A DNA stretch of 64,000 bases from Achromobacter sp. ASV32 (lineage in GTDB: Bacteria; Pseudomonadota; Gammaproteobacteria; Burkholderiales; Burkholderiaceae_B). The stretch lies in NCBI RefSeq assembly GCF_016428805.1, contig NZ_JAELTJ010000010.1, forward strand, positions 1 to 64,000, written 5' to 3'. A program made the translations under genes and the position numbers. This document shows, piece after piece, positions 57,362 to 64,000 of the stretch. The first letter of the stretch is position 1, and each line of letters opens with the position of its first letter. The notes below the pieces were generated by a model. The model did not search any database and was not told where the DNA came from. It saw nothing but the letters and a program-made list of their open reading frames with translations.

Positions 57362-58594
57362 ATGTCCCGCGCTCCCCGCATACAACCCCCCGTTCGTCCC
57401 TGGCGCCGGCCGCCGTACCCGGCGCCCGCTGCACAGGGCAGTGGCAGCGGGTGGGACCTGGCTCGCCGCCTGGGGCTGTGCCGCGAGGCGCTGGACGTCA
57501 TGTGGAAATTGTTGCCGCTCTGGCTGGTGCTGCCGGCCGGCGGTGTCTGGCTGCATCTGCACGATGCGGGCTGGGAAAGCCTGTTCCTGGAAGCCGTGGT
57601 GTCCTGGAGCGGCCTGGGTGTGCTGCTGGCCGCGGGTCTGCTCGGCTGCCTGGCGACCACGCTGCTGATCGTCTCGCCGGCGCTGACGTTCTTCAGCGGC
57701 ATGCGCGCGGATCTGGTCGCTCGCGCCGCCCGCGGGGCGCGCTTCACGCTCTCGACACGGCTGGCGTGGCTGACCATGGGGTGCTGGCTGGCAGCGTTGG
57801 CGGGCGTGCGGTACCAGGCGGATGCGGCCGAGCGCTGGGCACCCGGCACTGGCGCGGCGGCCTACCTGGGGACCGCCATCGCGCTTTGCCTGGCGGTGCT
57901 GGCGCTGGCCGCGGTGCTCACGCGCAAGCGTCTCACGCGGGAATGGCGCGCCGACGGGGTGGGTTTCTGGCGGGTGCTGGGCGCGGCCTTGGCCCTGGCG
58001 GCGGTGATGCTGTTGATGAGCCTGGCGCCGTTCGTGATCCTGGTGGCGTTGCTGGAGCCGGTGGCGAGCGAGGCAGGCGCCGGCTTTGCCTTGTTGATGG
58101 TGCTCGGCCTGACGTTCGGGTTGAGTTTCCTGCCCGTGCTGGCGTTGCTGTCCGCGCCGGCCAATGCCGGCAAGAGCGGCAAGATGACGGCGTGGACGGT
58201 GGTGGTGTTCGCCGTGGTGCTGCTGCTGGCGGGCAACTATGGCAGCCTGGTGCAATGGGTGCTCAAGCCGCTGGGCGTGTATCGGACGGCCCCGCAGCAC
58301 TACCTGATGGTCAAGCCGGAAGCGGCTGCGGCGCTCGGCGCAGCAGGCCTGACGCTGGCGCCGGTGCGGGGTGGGCAGGCGGTGCGCGCCTATCAGCGTT
58401 TCGCGTTGGGCGGCGTGCTGTTGCTGTGTCAGCGGGCCGGCCCGGTGGCGGGCCAGGCGCGAGGCGCCGGCTGCGCCGCACTGCGGCGCGACGACGTGAT
58501 CCCCTATCAGCAGCCCGCGTCGGCCGCCACGCCGGGCAGCGACCGCTCCAAGGCGAAACGGCCGCGCCGCATGGACACCAGGTTGGCCGGCTGA
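57362..58594 (+). CDS. Multi-pass membrane protein, unknown function
   Basis: The 410-residue protein has a Pro-rich cytoplasmic N-terminus (about 1-40), about seven hydrophobic segments (about 45-300) and a C-terminal ~100-residue domain beginning [17 protein letters not shown] and ending in a basic tail. I do not recognise a family. It is a single gene, convergent with ubiD (18 bases between). Confidence 0.7.
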   Translation: MSRAPRIQPPVRPWRRPPYPAPAAQGSGSGWDLARRLGLCREALDVMWKLLPLWLVLPAGGVWLHLHDAGWESLFLEAVVSWSGLGVLLAAGLLGCLATTLLIVSPALTFFSGMRADLVARAARGARFTLSTRLAWLTMGCWLAALAGVRYQADAAERWAPGTGAAAYLGTAIALCLAVLALAAVLTRKRLTREWRADGVGFWRVLGAALALAAVMLLMSLAPFVILVALLEPVASEAGAGFALLMVLGLTFGLSFLPVLALLSAPANAGKSGKMTAWTVVVFAVVLLLAGNYGSLVQWVLKPLGVYRTAPQHYLMVKPEAAAALGAAGLTLAPVRGGQAVRAYQRFALGGVLLLCQRAGPVAGQARGAGCAALRRDDVIPYQQPASAATPGSDRSKAKRPRRMDTRLAG

Positions 58595-58612
58595 GGCCCG
58601 GCCGCTTCGCGC

Positions 58613-60157
58613 CTACAGGCCCAGCTGGCCCCAGATGTCGTCCACCCGCTTTTTGACCTCGGCATCCATGGCTATGGGGGTACCCCATTCGCGTTGGGTC
58701 TCGCCGGGCCACTTGTTGGTGGCATCCAGGCCCATCTTGCCGCCCAGGCCGGACACGGGCGAAGCGAAGTCCAGGTAGTCGATGGGCGTATTTTCCACCA
58801 GCAGCGTGTCGCGCACCGGATCCATGCGGGTGGTCATGGCCCACACCACTTCTTTCCAGTCGCGCGGGTTGATGTCCTCGTCCACCACCACGATGAACTT
58901 GGTGTACATGAACTGGCGCAGGATGCTCCACAGGCCGAACATCACGCGCTTGGCGTGCCCGGCGTACTGCTTGCGGATCGACACCACGGCCAGACGGTAG
59001 CTGCAGCCTTCGGGCGGCAGGTAGAAGTCCACGATCTCGGGCAACTGGCGGCGCAGCAGCGGCACAAAGACTTCATTGAGCGCCACGCCGAGCACGGCCG
59101 GTTCGTCGGGCGGCTTGCCGGTGTAGGTCGAGTGGTAGATCGGGTTGCGGCGCATGGTGATGCGTTCGACCGTGAACACCGGGAACCAGTCCTGTTCGTT
59201 GTAGTAGCCGGTGTGGTCGCCGTAGGGGCCTTCCAGCGCCATCTCGTAGCCGGTGTCCGGCGGCGGGTTGACGCCCTCGGGCACGACCGGGGCGATGGCC
59301 CTGGGGTCGGACGAGGGCAGCAGGTGGCCTTCGAGCACGATTTCGGCCCAGGCCGGCACCGACAGATTGCTGCCCAGCGCTTGCGCGACTTCCGTGCGCG
59401 AACCGCGCAGCAGGCCGGCGAACTGGTACTCGGACAGGCTGTCCGGCACCGGGGTGACCGCGCCCAGGGTGGTGGCGGGGTCGGCGCCCAGCGCCACGGC
59501 GATGGGGAACGGCGTCCCGGGGTGCGCCAGCGCGTGGTCGCGGAAGTCGAGCGCGCCGCCCCGGTGCGACAGCCAGCGCATGATCAGCTTGTTGGGCCCC
59601 AGCAATTGCTGGCGGTAGATGCCCAGGTTCTGGCGCTTGGCATTCGGGCCGCGCGTGATCACCAGGCCCCAGGTCAGCAGCGGCGCGACGTCGCCCGGCC
59701 AGCAGGTCTGGATCGGCAGGCGCGTCAGGTCCACGTCCTTGCCTTCCCAGACGATTTCCTGGCAAGCGGGGCTCTTGACGTTTTTGGGGCTCATGTCCCA
59801 CAAGGCCGATTTCAGCATCGAGACCTTGGCCAGGGCGTCGCGCAGGCCCTTGGGGGCTTCGGGTTCGCGCAGGGACGCCAGCAGTTCGCCGATGTCGCGC
59901 AGGGCGCTGACGTTGTCGGCGCCCATGCCGCGGGCCACACGCGAGGGTGTGCCGAACAGGTTGGCCAGCACCGGCATCTCGGCCGGCTTGCCATCGTGCA
60001 TGGCGTTTTCGAACAGCAGGGCGGGGCCCTCGGCGCGCAGCACGCGGTCGGAAATTTCCGTCATTTCCAGGTGCGTCGAGACGGGCGCGGCGATGCGTTT
60101 GAGTTCGCCCATGCGTTCGAGTTGAGCGAGGAAGTCTCTAAGGTCGCGGTATTTCAC
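58613..60157 (-). CDS. ubiD: 4-hydroxy-3-polyprenylbenzoate decarboxylase UbiD
   Basis: The 514-residue enzyme decarboxylates 3-polyprenyl-4-hydroxybenzoate in ubiquinone synthesis, using prenylated FMN made by UbiX. Family features include [13 protein letters not shown] at the start, [11 protein letters not shown]-like [20 protein letters not shown], and [12 protein letters not shown] take the GTG at 60157 because it gives the family N-terminus (MKYxDLRDF). An ATG at 60208 with a better ribosome binding site would add 17 residues but leave only 31 bases to the divergent gene. Confidence 0.93.
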   Translation of the reverse strand: MKYRDLRDFLAQLERMGELKRIAAPVSTHLEMTEISDRVLRAEGPALLFENAMHDGKPAEMPVLANLFGTPSRVARGMGADNVSALRDIGELLASLREPEAPKGLRDALAKVSMLKSALWDMSPKNVKSPACQEIVWEGKDVDLTRLPIQTCWPGDVAPLLTWGLVITRGPNAKRQNLGIYRQQLLGPNKLIMRWLSHRGGALDFRDHALAHPGTPFPIAVALGADPATTLGAVTPVPDSLSEYQFAGLLRGSRTEVAQALGSNLSVPAWAEIVLEGHLLPSSDPRAIAPVVPEGVNPPPDTGYEMALEGPYGDHTGYYNEQDWFPVFTVERITMRRNPIYHSTYTGKPPDEPAVLGVALNEVFVPLLRRQLPEIVDFYLPPEGCSYRLAVVSIRKQYAGHAKRVMFGLWSILRQFMYTKFIVVVDEDINPRDWKEVVWAMTTRMDPVRDTLLVENTPIDYLDFASPVSGLGGKMGLDATNKWPGETQREWGTPIAMDAEVKKRVDDIWGQLGL

Positions 60158-60239
60158 TACAGATCCCGGCGATTTGGTTACATTTTGGGGAGAAAGAGAG
60201 GTTAACATTGACTCCCTCTTTTTCAACGCAGGAGGTTTT

Positions 60240-61058
60240 ATGCCCGATGCGTCAGTGGCCAGCCTGTTCAGGAACATGGCCCAAGGAGTGCACCAATATC
60301 TTGCCGAATCCTTGCGCATCTGCTCCGTCTATCTGGGCATCGCGGTGATTGTGACGGTAAGCATGGGATTCGCCCTGCCCGGTTTGCGCGACCAGGCATT
60401 GCAAGTGCACAAAGCCTTGTTGACCGCCCTAGCGCCTTCATCCATGCAGACCGATGTCGAATCCGACACCGGGTCCGAGTTTGGCGCCGACACCTCGTCG
60501 GCGATTGCCATGGCCGTACCTACCGCGCCTTCCAGCAATGCGACCGGCATGCTGGGGCCTGCCCGCGCCGCGCCGGCGGCGCCCCCCAAGCCCGCCATGG
60601 TGGCGACCGGCCCGCAGGCGGAAGCGCTGCGCAATTACATTTCGCGCAAGTACAAGGTCGCGTATGACGCGACCGGTCCGTTGCTCAATACCGTCTATAA
60701 GGTCGGCCGCGAGAAGAAGCTGGATCCGCTGCTGCTGCTGGCGGTGATCGCGATCGAGTCCCGCTATAACCCGCTGGCCGAAAGCCACGTGGGCGCGCAG
60801 GGGCTGATGCAGGTGATGACCAGCGTGCATCAGGACAAATTCGATGCCGTGGGCAAGAATCCGCTGGACCCGGGCGCCAATATCGCCGTCGGGGCGACGA
60901 TCCTGCGCGATTGCATCAACCGGCGCGGGTCGGTGGATGGCGGGTTGGCTTGTTATGTCGGGTCCACGGGGCCGGATGACAATGGGTATGGGGCGAAGGT
61001 GCAGGCGGAGCGGCGGCGGTTGGCGTTGGCTTCCGGGATTGCTTTGGCTCGGGATTGA
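60240..61058 (+). CDS. Lytic transglycosylase (SLT domain)
   Basis: The 272-residue protein has one N-terminal membrane segment (about 26-52), an Ala/Pro-rich linker, and a C-terminal SLT domain with the catalytic Glu in [20 protein letters not shown] (about 176-195). It cleaves peptidoglycan glycan strands in the periplasm. The ATG at 60240 has a strong AGGAGG site. It is divergent from ubiD. Confidence 0.93.
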   Translation: MPDASVASLFRNMAQGVHQYLAESLRICSVYLGIAVIVTVSMGFALPGLRDQALQVHKALLTALAPSSMQTDVESDTGSEFGADTSSAIAMAVPTAPSSNATGMLGPARAAPAAPPKPAMVATGPQAEALRNYISRKYKVAYDATGPLLNTVYKVGREKKLDPLLLLAVIAIESRYNPLAESHVGAQGLMQVMTSVHQDKFDAVGKNPLDPGANIAVGATILRDCINRRGSVDGGLACYVGSTGPDDNGYGAKVQAERRRLALASGIALARD

Positions 61059-61074
61059 TTTGGCTTCGTAGGCC

Positions 61075-61238
61075 GCTCGGCGCGGGTTGCGCCCATGCGG
61101 GGCGCGCCAACGATTGCGGTCCGGAGCCTTCGCTCCGGACTTGCCCCTCGTCATCTTCGTCCAGGCCTGCGGCCTTCCCTTCAGATTCCCTCGGGCGCAT
61201 CGACGGCGCGCCCCGCATGGGCGCAACCCGCGCCGAGC
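61075..61238. repeat. Large inverted repeat with an internal hairpin
   Basis: Perfect 34-base arms (61075-61108 and 61205-61238) open GCTCGGCGCGGGTTGCGCCC on the plus strand. A 9-bp perfect hairpin, GTCCGGAGC/GCTCCGGAC (61119-61140), lies between them. It fills part of the 533-base gap 61059-61591 between convergent genes. I see no gene in the gap; the rest is GC-rich, then a T/C-rich stretch near 61440-61510. Confidence 0.85.
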
Positions 61239-61591
61239 TACCGAATTCGAGACATGGTGCGCCGCTAGATCGAGGGGCGGGGTGAGAGGTTTGCGTCGCT
61301 CGCCCCAGGCCGGCCGCGCGGGCGGCCTTGTGGGGCTTTGGCGTTGTGCTGCGTCGTGATGGTGGGCGCTGCGCGATTGCTGGCGGGGTGTTTTTTGGTG
61401 ATTGTGTTGGCGCGCTGGGCACTTCTCGCGTCGCGTAGTGCGGGGCCCTGTTTCTCTGCTTCTCCCGCTTCCCGCTTCCCGCTCCCTGCTTCCCCGTTTT
61501 CGGGCAGTCCCGCTTGTTTGATTCTTTGGCTTGCGGGGGGCCGTTTGCGTACCTGTACCTATCCGCGACGGGTGACGGCATCGTCGCCGTG

Positions 61592-62209
61592 TCACTTGCT
61601 GCGCTCGACCATCGCCAGGATGGTTTCGCGGAGTTCTTCCTGTGCCTCGGATTCACTGATATCCCCCTTGATGGCGGCCTGGGATAGGGCGTCGGCTGCG
61701 CCCAGCATGGCCCACAGGCTGGCGGGGGAGACGCCTTGCGGGCCGGCGTAGGGGGCCAGGATGCGTTGGCACTTTTCGATGAAGGCTTGCTGGTATTGGC
61801 GCTTGATGGCTGCCAGCTCGGGGGCGCCGTCCAGGGCGGCGAGGACGCCGGGGATTTCGCGGCCCTGGGTCAGGACGCAGTTGACATAGCTGGACGCGAT
61901 GACGCTGGCCTTGTCGGCCAGGGTGGGTTGGCTGGCGGCGATGGCGGCGTCGATGAGGGCGGTCTGGCGGACGTCGAAGTCCTGGTACAGGACGGCCAGC
62001 AGGCCGTTGCGGGTGCCGAAATGGTCGTAGACAACGGGTTTGGTGACGCCGGCTTCTTCGGCCAGGCGTCCCAGGGTCAGGGCATCGGTGCCTTCGGCGC
62101 GGATCAGTTGCCAGGACACGTCCAGCAATTGGCGCAGGCGTTCGTCGCGGGTCAGGCGGCGGCGCGGCGGGTCGGGTTGGGCGGCAGCGGATTTCGACGG
62201 GCTTGACAT
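61592..62209 (-). CDS. TetR-family transcriptional repressor
   Basis: The 205-residue protein has an N-terminal HTH (about 25-70; LGRLAEEAGVTKPVVYDHFG) and a helical ligand-binding domain. It is divergent from an MFS pump with a long inverted operator between them, so it probably represses the pump and itself, and is released by a pump substrate. Confidence 0.93.
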   Translation of the reverse strand: MSSPSKSAAAQPDPPRRRLTRDERLRQLLDVSWQLIRAEGTDALTLGRLAEEAGVTKPVVYDHFGTRNGLLAVLYQDFDVRQTALIDAAIAASQPTLADKASVIASSYVNCVLTQGREIPGVLAALDGAPELAAIKRQYQQAFIEKCQRILAPYAGPQGVSPASLWAMLGAADALSQAAIKGDISESEAQEELRETILAMVERSK

Positions 62210-62211
62210 CG

Positions 62212-62259
62212 TTATATACCAAAGGTAAGTTACTGTTCGTATGTACCTTTAGTATATAA
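62212..62259. promoter_or_regulatory. Inverted operator between tetR and the MFS pump
   Basis: Arms of 16 bases (62212-62227 and 62244-62259) are inverted with one mismatch, separated by 16 bases. Each arm contains its own short dyad (TACC-AAA-GGTA on the left), so it may be two TetR sites. Confidence 0.85.
62230..62258 (+). promoter_or_regulatory. Promoter of the MFS pump
   Basis: TTACTG and TATATA are separated by 17 bases. The right operator arm covers the spacer and -10 box, so bound TetR would block it. Confidence 0.72.
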
Positions 62260-62307
62260 AGCCGACGCCTGGCAGGCAACCGGGTGGCTGTTAGCGAGCC
62301 TACGACC

Positions 62308-63780
62308 ATGAATACCGATACGCTTTCTTCTTCGCACTCCACCGGCCGCAAGGCGTGGCTGGGGCTATTGACCGTTCTCGCGCTGGTGCTGCTGGTGGCG
62401 ATGGACGGATCCGTGCTGTACCTGGCCATGCCGCGGGTGACGGCCATGCTGTCACCAACGGCGGACCAGGCGCTCTGGATGCTCGACATCTACGGTTATG
62501 TCGTCGGGGCCCTGCTGATTGCTTTCGGCAATATCGGCGATCGCTACGGCCGGCTGAGGTTGATGATGGGCGGGGCCCTGGTGTTCGGCCTGGGGTCGCT
62601 GGGGGCGGCGTACGCGGCGACCCCCGCGCAGTTGATCGCCTGCCGCGGTCTGATGGGGCTGGGCGGGGCGACGTTGCTGCCGTCGGGGCTGGCCATCGTC
62701 AGCGCTCTGTACCCGGATCCGCGCCAGCGGGCGCAGGCCATCGGTGTTTTCGCGGCGACGTTCGCGGCGGGATTCGCGATCGGGCCGTTGATCGGCGGGC
62801 TGTTGCTGCAGCGCTTCGAATGGGGTGCCGTGTTCCTGATCAACGTGCCCGTGGTGCTGGCGTTCCTGCTGGCCGCGCCGTTTTTACTGCGTGAAGTGCG
62901 CGCGGCGCGCTACGGGCAGATCGACGTGCCGAGTCTGTTGCTGTCCTTTGCCGGCATCCTGCTGTTCACCTACTCGATCAAGCGCGCGGCGGCGGCGGGT
63001 TTCACGCCGGGGCAGTCCGTGGCGGGCATCGCAGGTATCCTGGCGCTGGCGCTGTTCCTGCGCCGGCAGACGCGGCTGGCGTACCCGTTGCTGGACCTGG
63101 CGCTGTTCAAGGACCGCGTCTTTTCGCTCGCCATCCTGACCGGGTTGCTGTCGCTGGTGGTCTGGTCCGCGACGGGCTATCTGTCAGGCATTTACCTGCA
63201 ATCGGTGCTGGGCTACGAGGTGTTCACGGCGGCCCTGCTGACCTTGCCTGGCGCGGCGGTGCTGACGGCGACCTGCGTGGGCACGAGCCGCATCGTCGAG
63301 CACCTCGGCCGCCGGGCCGCGTTGGTGGCGACCCATCTGCTGATCAGCGCCGGGGTATTGCTGCTGTTGTTCACGACGACCGAGGCGGGCGCCCTTGCCT
63401 TCGTGGCGTCCACCGTGCTGGCGGGGGTCGGTTACGGCCTGTCCTTCAGCCTGGTGGCCGAGATCGCGGTGTCGGCGGTGCCGGGCGCGCGTGCCGGGGC
63501 AGCCGGATCGATCGCCGAAACCAGCAACGAACTGGGCAATGCGCTGGGCATCACCTTGCTGGGGGCGTTGGCGGCGCTCGTCTTCCGGCTATCCGGGCCG
63601 GGTGTGGCCGGCACCTTGAATGAAACGCTGGAGTATCCAGGCATCAGCGCGCAGTCCGTGCTGCAGGCCAAGGCGGCGTTTCTGTCGGGGCTGCATTGGG
63701 CCGTGGGCGCGGGCGGGCTGTTGACGCTGCTGGTGGGGATCGCCGCGGGGCGGTGGCTGCCGCGTCAGTTGCCGGGGTAG
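62308..63780 (+). CDS. MFS multidrug efflux pump, DHA2 (EmrB/QacA) family
   Basis: The 490-residue protein has 14 hydrophobic segments, with the motif A-like GNIGDRYGRLRLMMGG near residue 75 and the motif C-like GFAIGPLIGGLLLQ near 155. It is likely a proton-driven exporter of cationic drugs or dyes (SmvA/QacA type). The ATG at 62308 is preferred over a GTG 24 bases upstream. No membrane-fusion partner is seen. Confidence 0.92.
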   Translation: MNTDTLSSSHSTGRKAWLGLLTVLALVLLVAMDGSVLYLAMPRVTAMLSPTADQALWMLDIYGYVVGALLIAFGNIGDRYGRLRLMMGGALVFGLGSLGAAYAATPAQLIACRGLMGLGGATLLPSGLAIVSALYPDPRQRAQAIGVFAATFAAGFAIGPLIGGLLLQRFEWGAVFLINVPVVLAFLLAAPFLLREVRAARYGQIDVPSLLLSFAGILLFTYSIKRAAAAGFTPGQSVAGIAGILALALFLRRQTRLAYPLLDLALFKDRVFSLAILTGLLSLVVWSATGYLSGIYLQSVLGYEVFTAALLTLPGAAVLTATCVGTSRIVEHLGRRAALVATHLLISAGVLLLLFTTTEAGALAFVASTVLAGVGYGLSFSLVAEIAVSAVPGARAGAAGSIAETSNELGNALGITLLGALAALVFRLSGPGVAGTLNETLEYPGISAQSVLQAKAAFLSGLHWAVGAGGLLTLLVGIAAGRWLPRQLPG

Positions 63781-63850
63781 GCATCGCCGGACCCGCAGGA
63801 CCGCGCCGTTGCCGGATCTGGCCAGACCGCGCGCGGCGCCACAGCGGCGG

Positions 63851-64000
63851 TCAGCCCCGCAGCCACTTGTCCATGCGGGCGACGGCCTCTTCCAGGCGAT
63901 CCAGGCCGGTGGCGTACGAAAAACGCATCGTGTGGTGACCGTGGGCGGGGCCGAAGTCCAGGCCCGGAACGGCGGCGATGCCGGCTTGCAGCAACAGACG
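63851..64000 (-). CDS. PLP-dependent aminotransferase class I/II, C-terminal end
   Basis: The last 49 residues of a longer protein are present, with VPGLDFGPAHGHHTMRFSYA, the substrate-arginine region of class I aminotransferases. The gene continues beyond the window. The type (aspartate, alanine or related) cannot be set from this piece. Confidence 0.85.
   Translation of the reverse strand, partial: RLLLQAGIAAVPGLDFGPAHGHHTMRFSYATGLDRLEEAVARMDKWLRG

Noticed and set aside
58694-60205. Open frame of 503 codons antisense to ubiD
   Set aside because: Biased composition without motifs; ubiD is certain.

Overview
This 64 kb window is high-GC chromosomal DNA (roughly two thirds G+C by eye). The gene content is that of a betaproteobacterium of the Alcaligenaceae (Burkholderiales), most like Achromobacter or Bordetella. 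The evidence is the soluble NAD-linked formate dehydrogenase operon (fdsGBA-fdhD-fdsD), the queA-tgt-yajC-secD-secF and miaB-phoH-ybeY-corC-lnt blocks, and GC-rich hairpin repeats between genes. The window starts at a contig end. Bases 1-52 are poly-C and bases 64-97 are an exact Illumina Nextera adapter, so the first ~97 bases are sequencing artefact, not genome.

Layout. (i) 98-15028: a truncated methyltransferase, an oxalate/formate-type MFS carrier, the formate dehydrogenase operon with a divergent ModE/PBP-type regulator, then a molybdenum-cofactor block (moaA-mobA facing moeA-moaB-moaE-moaD-moaC). This works as one functional unit: formate handling, the molybdoenzyme, and most of the cofactor pathway. 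(ii) 15-27 kb: a giant AsmA/DUF748 envelope protein, a Tat-exported dienelactone hydrolase, a small secreted protein, a peroxiredoxin, two transporters, biotin synthase and a triple-PAS LuxR regulator. (iii) 26.9-27.8 kb: a tandemly duplicated tRNA-Ala/Glu/Asp cassette with a strong promoter and two terminators. (iv) 28-44 kb: housekeeping genes (aldo/keto reductase, lnt/corC/ybeY/phoH/miaB, PAP2 phosphatase, AlaX, VOC protein, secF/secD/yajC, tgt/queA). (v) 43.9-47.6 kb: an IclR-controlled flavin monooxygenase, flavin reductase and periplasmic binding protein of unknown substrate. (vi) 47.7-55.1 kb: PBP4, upp, cysG and a nitrate-type ABC transporter. (vii) 55.2-64 kb: a secreted unknown, the yqjD-yqjE-yqjK trio, an unknown membrane protein, ubiD, a lytic transglycosylase, a TetR/MFS efflux pair and the end of an aminotransferase gene.

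The most informative non-coding region is 51.69-52.01 kb, upstream of the nitrate transporter. It reads as a full nitrogen-control region: two NtrC-type sites, a consensus sigma-54 promoter, then a leader with an A1/G4 hexaloop hairpin and an intrinsic terminator just before the nrtA ribosome binding site, as expected for NasR/NasT-type antitermination. Other clear control sites are a 20-bp palindrome between fdsG and its regulator, a 16-bp-arm inverted operator between tetR and its MFS pump, and a promoter/operator between iclR and the monooxygenase. I saw no CRISPR array, phage, insertion sequence or rRNA. No wholly new enzymatic system is evident; the novelty is in regulatory architecture, repeats and a few unrecognised proteins.
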